Below are positions 1-4,923 of a stretch of 5,436 nt of DNA, one piece after another. The stretch is from NCBI GenBank assembly GCA_031275075.1, contig JAISPI010000149.1:1-5436 (forward strand), given 5' to 3'. Each line of letters starts with the position of its first letter. Position 1 is the stretch's first letter. A program made the position numbers and the translations under genes. The DNA comes from Burkholderiales bacterium (lineage in GTDB: Bacteria; Pseudomonadota; Gammaproteobacteria; Burkholderiales; Casimicrobiaceae). The notes beneath the pieces were generated by a model. It worked only from the letters and a program-made list of their open reading frames with translations. It made no database searches and had not been told where the DNA came from.

Positions 1-2072
1 TTACGCTTGGCCTGCCGGTAGCCTTTGGTTGACTCAACGAAGGCAACAAATTGCCGCCAGCGCTCGCTGTTGTTCTTGCCGTCGAGGTACTCGTAGGGGG
101 TCATGTTGCCCTTGTTGCGGTTCTCACGCGCCAGTATCAATACCCGATTGTTCTTGCTGTCGTCGAAGCTGCGCGAATAAGGCAGGGCATGGTCTATTTC
201 TACATAGCCTTGCTCGAACAGACGGTTAATGTCCAAAGGTTCCAGCGAGTAAGCGCATTTACCTTGCTGCTCACGATAAAGCTGGTACTTCTCGAACTCT
301 TTGCCTTTGACTTTGCCAACGATATTGAACTCGCTGGCAAAGTCCGCCTTGGCTTTATCGTTGCGCTCACGGAATTCGTCCTGTTCCTTCTTGATTTCTC
401 TGCGCTCGTCGAATGGACGCGACAAATCCCGCGCCATCTCGATATGCACTTCGTGCGGCGAGCCGTATTTATAAATCAGCGCATTGACAACCTTGCGCGC
501 CTGATTGAGCGAGCGCAGCACCACGGGATTGCGCGGGATGTCCATGTCCTCGTTGAACTTCAGACGCCCATCCTTATCGCGTCCTGTATAGAAGGGTGGC
601 AGGTAGATATGTTCGCCTTCGCCGACTTTGTGCAACTGGCTATGGTGGTATTCCGCCCTGATACAGGCTTCGTCGTAGCGTAATCCAGCTTCCATGTGGG
701 GCAGGATTTTGTAGAGCGCCTTGAGTGAAAGGTTGCTGAATTTATCAAAGCGGACATCAAGCAGGGCATCTACCAGTTTGTCCTTGTTCGGCAATTCCAG
801 TTTTCGCAATTCGGCTTCAACTTCCGCATCTTCCTTGTACACGGAAAGTATCTCGGCAATCTTGTCGAGCAGTTGCGGCTTGTCATCAAGCGCGGCAACC
901 GAAAGTTGCTGCCATTCGGTTTCCAGTCCAGCGTCTTTCAACGTTTTACGCAGTTCCTGCCATGCGGGCAGTTTGATGAGCCTCTCGTCTTCCGGGTCTT
1001 TGGCTTTTTCGTTGCTCTTTTGATTTTCACTCGGATAGGAAAGTCCGGCGAAACGGAATTCATCGGATAGGCCTGCTTTGGTAAGCGCTTTGCGCAGTTG
1101 CTTGTAACTGAAATCGCCGACTTGGTTGTAAGGCAGGGACAGCACAAGCTGTCGCTCCGCTTCGTTGAGTGGGCGCAGCTTCCCATCGACTACGACACGC
1201 AGATTGTTCAAGCGCGTCAGCCAAACATGGCGCTCTGCGGTAAAGCTGGCTTTGGGGGCGCGGTACTCTGCTTTCTCGAAAGTGCAGTGGCCGAGCATTT
1301 TCAGCAGATCTTTACCGGACAGTGCGGGTTTTTGCATCCAGAACAATCCGCTCTTTTTGTCACCGTTGCCGAGCAGCGTGGCTTCAAGTTGCCCGTTTGC
1401 ATGGGTGTTACCCAACTCGCGCTGATGCTGGAACAGCACCTGCAATTCACCGGCCAACAATTCGCGTGAAAGCGCCTTGCTGTAATCTCCCTGTTTGTTA
1501 CGGTGAGCTTCCGGGAATTCGGCGATAACCATTTCCGCAGCCGTGCGGTAGTTTTTCTCCTGCATCAATCTCTTCGTACCGGCCAGCCCTTTCTTGACTT
1601 TGCCGCCTTCCCCCTTGCTGTCGCCTTCAGCCGCTTTTTCCTCCGCACGACTAAGCCAATGAAAACCGCGGTGCTTGCAAAGATGGTAAATCACGCGCGC
1701 CCATTCTTCGGGAGTGAGCTTGCGGCCAAGCGCTTCTACACGCAGTTTCCACAGATTGGGGGTCTCGAATCCTTTGGTGGGTGGCAGCTTGAAGAGGTTT
1801 ACGTTAGCAATCAGCCCTTCTCGCTTGAGCAGTCTTGCCAGCTTTGTCAGCCGCCATGCGCGGCGACGAAGGCGGCGGCGCATCAGGCGCGCGGTACGTC
1901 GCGCAAGATTGAGCGATTCACCTTCTTTGGCGGTTTCAGCCTTGTCAAAACATCGTACGCCAAGATCAATGATGCGGTTTTCTCCCAACACCGCCCAGCC
2001 GACTGAGGCGATACCAATATCGAAGCCAAAGGTAAGTGAACCTTGGTCGGGTAATGAATACTTGCGCTCCAT
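1..2072 (-). CDS. cas9: Type II-C Cas9 endonuclease, N-terminal 690 residues (gene continues past left edge)
   Basis: This is the RNA-guided DNA endonuclease that cuts crRNA-matched DNA with the help of tracrRNA. The frame is open for 690 codons without a stop. The order of parts is RuvC-I FGFDIGIASVGWAV (residues 15-28, catalytic D18), an arginine-rich bridge helix (about 56-86), the REC lobe (about 90-515), RuvC-II EVHIEMARD (541-549, catalytic E545) and an HNH core, GYVEIDHALPYS (622-633, H628), followed by the catalytic Asn at 651 in ARENRNKGN. These align without gaps around each motif to my memory of N. meningitidis Cas9 (D16, H588, N611; 1082 aa). About 50 extra residues are spread over the REC part, including a Lys/Gly-rich stretch near 145-161. 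RuvC-III and the PAM-interacting domain lie outside, so neither full activity nor PAM can be judged. The ATG at 2072 is preceded by AAAGGGA at 7 nt. It is very likely functional as far as seen. Confidence 0.97.
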   Translation of the reverse strand, partial: MERKYSLPDQGSLTFGFDIGIASVGWAVLGENRIIDLGVRCFDKAETAKEGESLNLARRTARLMRRRLRRRAWRLTKLARLLKREGLIANVNLFKLPPTKGFETPNLWKLRVEALGRKLTPEEWARVIYHLCKHRGFHWLSRAEEKAAEGDSKGEGGKVKKGLAGTKRLMQEKNYRTAAEMVIAEFPEAHRNKQGDYSKALSRELLAGELQVLFQHQRELGNTHANGQLEATLLGNGDKKSGLFWMQKPALSGKDLLKMLGHCTFEKAEYRAPKASFTAERHVWLTRLNNLRVVVDGKLRPLNEAERQLVLSLPYNQVGDFSYKQLRKALTKAGLSDEFRFAGLSYPSENQKSNEKAKDPEDERLIKLPAWQELRKTLKDAGLETEWQQLSVAALDDKPQLLDKIAEILSVYKEDAEVEAELRKLELPNKDKLVDALLDVRFDKFSNLSLKALYKILPHMEAGLRYDEACIRAEYHHSQLHKVGEGEHIYLPPFYTGRDKDGRLKFNEDMDIPRNPVVLRSLNQARKVVNALIYKYGSPHEVHIEMARDLSRPFDERREIKKEQDEFRERNDKAKADFASEFNIVGKVKGKEFEKYQLYREQQGKCAYSLEPLDINRLFEQGYVEIDHALPYSRSFDDSKNNRVLILARENRNKGNMTPYEYLDGKNNSERWRQFVAFVESTKGYRQAKR

Positions 2073-2091
2073 ACTAAAATCCCTTTATAAT
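2062..2091 (+). promoter_or_regulatory. Predicted sigma-70 promoter of tracrRNA
   Basis: A perfect TATAAT (2086-2091) is preceded after 18 bp by TTGCGC (2062-2067), which matches TTGACA at 4 of 6 positions. Transcription would begin near 2098, exactly at the first base of the 36-nt anti-repeat (2099), which is good positional support. The -35 hexamer lies inside the opening codons of cas9 and the -10 abuts the cas9 ribosome-binding site. The -10 core is also partly symmetric (TTATAA), so weak firing in the cas9 direction is conceivable, but that would leave a nearly leaderless cas9 message. Confidence 0.65.
2080..2086 (-). promoter_or_regulatory. cas9 ribosome-binding site
   Basis: AAAGGGA on the minus strand lies 7 nt before the cas9 ATG at 2072, which supports that start codon. 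The site overlaps by one base the TATAAT box (2086-2091) of the oppositely directed tracrRNA promoter. Confidence 0.7.
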
Positions 2092-2098
2092 CCTAACT

Positions 2099-2134
2099 GT
2101 TGTGGCTATCCGGGGTGAGAGCCGTTGCTACAAT
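2099..2134 (+). repeat. Full-length 36-nt anti-repeat (degenerate inverted CRISPR repeat)
   Basis: The segment starts GTTGTGGC and ends GCTACAAT, and is 36 nt long, the standard II-C repeat length. Its reverse complement begins ATTGTAGC, contains CTCTCACCCCG and ends CCACAAC, which is the layout of II-C repeats. It therefore appears to be a diverged, inverted repeat copy and not only the usual 24-nt pairing segment. In the duplex with crRNA, 2127-2134 would form the lower stem, 2121-2126 the bulge and 2111-2120 the upper stem. 2099-2110 would face the part of the repeat that is trimmed away in mature II-C crRNA. The repeat of this strain should resemble the reverse complement with some differences. 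Confidence 0.85.
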
Positions 2135-2158
2135 AAAGAATCGAAAGATTCTGTATCC

Positions 2159-2192
2159 GACCCGACAGGAAACTGCCGGGTCTTCTCTTTTT
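2159..2192 (+). terminator. Rho-independent terminator of tracrRNA
   Basis: GACCCGACAG (2159-2168) pairs with CTGCCGGGTC (2173-2182) around a GAAA tetraloop, with one A-C mismatch at 2165/2176. TTCTCTTTTT (2183-2192) follows directly. The T tract exists only on the plus strand, so it ends tracrRNA and does not end rsmI transcription coming from the other side. In II-C tracrRNAs the terminator hairpin usually also serves as the 3' Cas9-contacting stem-loop. Confidence 0.88.
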
Positions 2193-2198
2193 GGCGCC

Positions 2199-2231
2199 AT
2201 TTTCCAGTTTAACGGGTAAAAACAGGAAAAT
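2199..2231. repeat. Imperfect 12-bp inverted repeat between tracrRNA and rsmI
   Basis: ATTTTCCAGTTT (2199-2210) and AAACAGGAAAAT (2220-2231) are reverse complements except for one central A-A mismatch, with a 9-nt AACGGGTAA spacer. There is no T tract on either side, so a terminator is unlikely. It lies just beyond the tracrRNA 3' end and covers a weak candidate cas9 promoter, so an operator for a dimeric protein or an RNA hairpin at the start of a cas9 leader are both possible. The function is unknown. Confidence 0.6.
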
Positions 2232-2235
2232 TCAA
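2206..2235 (-). promoter_or_regulatory. Weak candidate cas9 promoter
   Basis: On the minus strand TTGAAT (2235-2230) and TAAACT (2211-2206) are separated by 18 bp. Each matches the sigma-70 consensus at 4 of 6 positions. A start near 2199 would give a cas9 leader of about 127 nt that is antisense to the whole tracrRNA. The call rests on weak hexamers in AT-rich sequence. Read-through from rsmI, which has no visible terminator, is an equally good explanation for cas9 expression. Confidence 0.25.
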
Positions 2236-2269
2236 GACATGGCAACTGTTTGACGGAATAAAGAGTACA

Positions 2270-2284
2270 CAATAGTCACTATTG
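2270..2284. repeat. 15-bp palindrome upstream of cas9
   Basis: CAATAGTCACTATTG is perfectly symmetric, with 7-bp arms around a single central C. It lies about 26 bp past the rsmI stop codon. Its size and symmetry would fit a binding site for a dimeric regulator. No T tract follows it. The role is unknown. Confidence 0.5.
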
Positions 2285-2309
2285 CCACAAGCAGCAAAAC
2301 CCTCGTCAT

Positions 2310-3272
2310 CTAGTCGGCGGAATCTCGCCGGCTTTTAATCTTGTCGTAAATCACACTACGCGGAAGCCCCGTTGCCTGCGCGGCGACGCGGGCGGCGCGT
2401 GCCGGTGGCAGTTCTTCGAGTAGCGCGGGTAGCCAGCGGGTCAGTGTCGCATCGCCGAGTGTGGTGTCGCGTGGCGTTGTATTTTTCAGTGAGGTGGCGG
2501 GCGTATCGACGATCAGAACGAGTTCGCCGCGTTCGGTGTCGGGGTGGGCGTCGAGCCAGGCAACGGCGTCGGTGAGTGGAGTACGCTGAATGGTCTCGAA
2601 GGTTTTGGTCAGTTCGCGGGCGATGATGAGATCGCGCGGTTCTTGAAAAGCATGAGCCAGATCGCTAATGGTGTGACGGATGCGGTGCGGCGCTTCGTAG
2701 AACACCAGTGCGGTGTCGAGTGTGCGTAACGTTTCCATTAGTATTTCCAACTGAGCGCGGCGCGCTTTGGATTGAACAGGCAAAAATCCGGCGAAGTAAA
2801 AATGCTCTGCGTTCAGTCCTGCTGCTGAAATGGCGGCGATCAAAGCGCACGGGCCGGGGATCGGCACGACCGGAAGCGCTGCTGCGCGCACGGCAGCGAC
2901 GAGACGGGCGCCGGGGTCGCTGACGGCGGGTGTTCCGGCGTCGCTGATGAGCGCGATGCTGTGGCCTTGCTGCAAAAGGTCGATGATCGACGAGGCGCTT
3001 TTGCATTCGTTATGTTCGTGCAGCGCGCGCAGTGGCGCCTTGATGCCGTAGCGAGCGAGCAGTTTGGCGGAAACCCGAGTGTCTTCGGCGAGAATGAGAT
3101 CGACGGAGCCAAGAATATCGAGCGCGCGCAGGGTGATGTCGCGCAAATTTCCAAGCGGTGTGGCGAGCACATATAATGTCTCTTTCTCGGCGCGAAAGAC
3201 GCGGGTAGACTCGGCGGCAGAGGAAGTGATGGGTGCCGCAGAATCAGAGGCAGGGACAGAATCGTGAGACAT
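2310..3272 (-). CDS. rsmI: 16S rRNA (cytidine(1402)-2'-O)-methyltransferase RsmI
   Basis: RsmI uses S-adenosylmethionine to methylate the ribose 2'-OH of C1402 in the decoding centre of 16S rRNA, acting in the cytoplasm on the 30S subunit. Diagnostic motifs of this tetrapyrrole-methylase-fold family are all present: TPLGNLRDITLRA (38-50), LAEDTR (61-66), HEHNE (85-89), LISDAGTPAVSDPG (108-121), PIPGPCALIAAISAAGL (137-153), FYEAPHR (191-197), ARELTK (218-223) and RGELVLIV (248-255). A small helical C-terminal domain ends in LPRSVIYDKIKSRR. At 320 aa it is longer than the E. coli protein (286 aa). The excess is a Ser/Ala-rich N-terminal tail of about 30 residues and a Thr-rich linker at 259-277. 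No later start exists before the fold begins at residue 33, and no strong ribosome-binding site is visible. It is divergent from lppC, with a 9-bp overlap of the 5' ends. Confidence 0.97.
   Translation of the reverse strand: MSHDSVPASDSAAPITSSAAESTRVFRAEKETLYVLATPLGNLRDITLRALDILGSVDLILAEDTRVSAKLLARYGIKAPLRALHEHNECKSASSIIDLLQQGHSIALISDAGTPAVSDPGARLVAAVRAAALPVVPIPGPCALIAAISAAGLNAEHFYFAGFLPVQSKARRAQLEILMETLRTLDTALVFYEAPHRIRHTISDLAHAFQEPRDLIIARELTKTFETIQRTPLTDAVAWLDAHPDTERGELVLIVDTPATSLKNTTPRDTTLGDATLTRWLPALLEELPPARAARVAAQATGLPRSVIYDKIKSRRDSAD
3149..3177 (+). promoter_or_regulatory. Candidate promoter for the lppC-yraN-SIS operon, inside rsmI
   Basis: TATAAT (3172-3177) is preceded after 17 bp by TTCCAA (3149-3154), which matches only 3 of 6 -35 positions. 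Transcription would start near 3184 and give lppC a leader of about 80 nt. Because lppC and rsmI overlap at their 5' ends, the lppC promoter has to lie within rsmI. The hexamer is unusual in this GC-rich stretch, but it also encodes the conserved rsmI residues around Leu-Tyr-Val, so the match may be accidental. Confidence 0.4.
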
Positions 3273-4508
3273 GACGGAACTTTGTGTGGAATCGGCAACG
3301 GCAAGAAATGGGCGGTTACGGCAAACGTCATTTTAGCGTTGTTTTTTGCGCAGTTTCTCACACTATCGGCGCCGCCAGCGATTGCTCAGACGCCGTCGTC
3401 TTCCGCTAACGCGGGTTGGACGACGCCGGAACCGACGGTGCAGGAACGGCTTGATGCGGTGGAGGCGATGCGCGGCAGCAGAACGCAGGCAGGCGCGCCA
3501 CCGGGCAAACAACCTCCCTTACCGTCGAAAGAACCATCGAAAAAGCCGTCGAAAACACCACTAATGGCGCTTATTTTACCGGGCAAGACGTCGGCATACG
3601 GCGGCGCGGCGCAGGCAGTGAAGACAGGGTTCATGGCTGCCGCCGAGGCGGCACAGGCAAAGGATTCGTGTCTGGTGATTGAACACGGCAACGGCGAGGT
3701 GGTCTCGGCTTTTCAGCAGGCGACGGAAGCCGGGGTGTCGGTGATGGTAGGGCCGCTGGTGCGCGACGATTTAGGGGTCTTGTTGGCGATGCCGCCGCTT
3801 GCCTGGACGATTACGTTGACGCAGTTGGAGGATGGGGAAACGAGGTTGCCGTCGAATCTGCTGCCGTTGACGCTGACGGTGGAGAGCGATGCCCGCTTTC
3901 TCGCGCGTGAGATTTTCATCGAAGGGCGCGAAGGAGTCCCCGTAATAGTGAGTAATGAAACGCCGTTGATGAGGCGTTTTGCTGACGCGTTTATCGATGA
4001 GTGGTTGCGCTTCGGGGAAACGGTGCCGGAGCGTATGCGGTTTTCGACGGAAGAAATCGCAACATTGAAGACGCGGCTGGAGGCGTTGTCGCCATCGGCG
4101 GTGTTGCTGGCGGTCGAGGGCAACGACGCTGCGTTGGCACGCGCGCAAACCAAAAGCTGGCCAACATACGCCAGCGGCCACATTTATCAGCGACAGGAGC
4201 AATTCGGGGCGGTCGCGCTCGACGGCTTGCAGGTGGTTGAGATTCCCTGGCTGGTGACGCCGCAGGCGGTGCGGTTCAAGGCGTTGCCGCCGTTACCGCC
4301 ATCACCGGCGATGGCGCGGTTGTATGCGTTGGGTTACGACGCTTTTCAGACGGCGGAGGCTTTTCTGGAAGGTCCGCCGATGGCAATAGCGTTTGAAGGA
4401 GCGTCAGGCAACATCCGGTACAGCCGCAAAGAGGGACTGGTGCGTACTGGCCAATTGGCGGTGTTCGAGAAAGGCCGTTTGCAACCGGCAGAGACTTTAT
4501 CGCCATGA
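3264..4508 (+). CDS. lppC: LppC/LpoA (YraM)-like periplasmic protein, putative penicillin-binding protein activator
   Basis: The family member LpoA is an outer-membrane lipoprotein that activates peptidoglycan synthase PBP1A in E. coli. Here a signal peptide is visible: KK at 14-15, a hydrophobic core (about 17-35) and an AIA cleavage site before Q42. There is no lipobox cysteine, so the product is predicted to be soluble in the periplasm. A Pro/Lys/Ser-rich linker (79-99) leads into a type I periplasmic-binding-protein-like fold with LppC landmarks: ALILPGKTSAYGGAAQAVKTG (102-122, shown in part as ALILPGKTSAYGG), VGPLVRDD (162-169), VVEIPWLV (324-331), LYALGYDAFQTAEAF (353-367). At 414 aa it lacks the N-terminal helical domain of the 678-aa E. 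coli LpoA. The start is GTG with AGGGA 7 nt upstream. An in-frame TTG at 3282 would remove the overlap with rsmI. Identity rests on fold motifs plus gene order. Confidence 0.87.
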   Translation: MRHDGTLCGIGNGKKWAVTANVILALFFAQFLTLSAPPAIAQTPSSSANAGWTTPEPTVQERLDAVEAMRGSRTQAGAPPGKQPPLPSKEPSKKPSKTPLMALILPGKTSAYGGAAQAVKTGFMAAAEAAQAKDSCLVIEHGNGEVVSAFQQATEAGVSVMVGPLVRDDLGVLLAMPPLAWTITLTQLEDGETRLPSNLLPLTLTVESDARFLAREIFIEGREGVPVIVSNETPLMRRFADAFIDEWLRFGETVPERMRFSTEEIATLKTRLEALSPSAVLLAVEGNDAALARAQTKSWPTYASGHIYQRQEQFGAVALDGLQVVEIPWLVTPQAVRFKALPPLPPSPAMARLYALGYDAFQTAEAFLEGPPMAIAFEGASGNIRYSRKEGLVRTGQLAVFEKGRLQPAETLSP

Positions 4509-4879
4509 GCCGGTGGCGTGCGTTGGCTGACCAGAAGCGTGGCCGGGAGGCAGAAGCGTTGGCGGCGACTTTTCTGGCGCAGCAGGGGTTGGTTGTCGTG
4601 GCGCGCAATGTGAGAAACCGTTACGGTGAAATTGACCTGATTGCGCGCGATGGTGCAATACTGGTATTTGTCGAGGTCAGATTGCGCGGTTCGCAAACAT
4701 TCGGCGGCGCTGTGGCCAGTATCTCCACGCAAAAGCAGCAGCGGTTATGGCGGGCGGCGCAGCACTATCTGGCGGAACTGGGGCAGGAACCGCCGTGTCG
4801 TTTCGACGCGATTTTTTTGGAGGCGCTTGATGCCGGAAAACTGCATTGGCAACGTGACATTTTGCACGCTTCGCGTTAG
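4505..4879 (+). CDS. yraN: UPF0102 family protein YraN
   Basis: This is a small conserved protein (124 aa, the usual family length) with a predicted endonuclease-like fold; its function is not firmly established. Family signatures are GRE at 13-15, RNVRNRYGEIDLIARDG (34-50), LVFVEVRLR (53-61), FGGA..SI..QKQ (66-78) and PCRFDAI (97-103). The acidic set E42, D44 and E57 followed by R59 resembles a PD-(D/E)xK core in which Arg replaces the last Lys, a variation seen in the family. The ATG overlaps the lppC stop as ATGA, indicating translational coupling; no strong independent ribosome-binding site is seen. It belongs to the same plus-strand operon as lppC and the SIS gene, the order found in E. 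coli as yraM-yraN-yraO. Confidence 0.95.
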   Translation: MSRWRALADQKRGREAEALAATFLAQQGLVVVARNVRNRYGEIDLIARDGAILVFVEVRLRGSQTFGGAVASISTQKQQRLWRAAQHYLAELGQEPPCRFDAIFLEALDAGKLHWQRDILHASR

Positions 4880-4910
4880 CCTACGCTTCTTTGAATAAGC
4901 GTTACGGAAC

Positions 4911-4915
4911 AAGGA
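4911..4915 (+). promoter_or_regulatory. Ribosome-binding site of the SIS-domain gene
   Basis: AAGGA lies 8 nt before the ATG at 4924 and favours that start over two in-frame upstream candidates (ATG 4915, GTG 4918). The site itself overlaps the 4915 ATG. Translation from 4915 would add only Met-Val-Gly. Confidence 0.6.
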
Positions 4916-4923
4916 TGGTGGGC

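Larger units (their letters stand above)
2098..2192 (+). ncRNA. tracrRNA of the type II-C CRISPR-Cas9 system
   Basis: This is the trans-activating RNA that pairs with the repeat part of crRNA, allows RNase III processing and is held by Cas9. It is transcribed divergently from cas9. The core anti-repeat (2111-2134) ends in GAGCCGTTGCTACAAT and matches my memory of the N. meningitidis anti-repeat at 20 of 24 positions. All four differences are A to G. It is followed by AAAG and a 6-bp hairpin with a GAAA loop (AGAATC/GATTCT, 2137-2152), an 8-nt linker or less (2153-2158), and a 10-position terminator hairpin (2159-2182) with a T-rich tail (2183-2192). The anti-repeat, stem-loop and terminator order is that of II-C tracrRNAs, although stem sequences beyond the anti-repeat differ from the Neisseria ones. 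The 5' end is inferred from the promoter and the 3' end from the terminator. Confidence 0.93.

Noticed and set aside
1..3. TAA on the minus strand at the window edge, as a possible end of cas9
   Set aside because: It is out of frame with the 690-codon cas9 reading frame, which still matches the HNH region up to the edge. No frameshift is needed.
51..683. 210-codon plus-strand open frame
   Set aside because: It is fully antisense to the Cas9 REC/HNH coding region, has no family resemblance, and Cas9 is certain on the other strand.
1098..2006. Several plus-strand open frames of 120-170 codons
   Set aside because: They are shadows of the cas9 reading frame; composition and lack of motifs do not support them.
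2073..2309. CRISPR array in the cas9-rsmI gap
   Set aside because: Only one repeat-like unit is present, inverted and followed by tracrRNA stem-loops; there is no second copy at spacer distance.
3330..3335. TAAAAT on the minus strand as the -10 of an rsmI promoter
   Set aside because: No acceptable -35 hexamer lies at 16-18 bp, so it is not reported as a promoter.
2840..3361. 173-codon minus-strand frame overlapping rsmI
   Set aside because: It is in another frame of the same strand as rsmI, whose motifs are all intact in the main frame.
4883..4902. ACGCTT / AAGCGT hairpin between yraN and the SIS gene
   Set aside because: It has only a 6-bp stem with an 8-nt loop and no T tract, so it is too weak to call a terminator or regulator.
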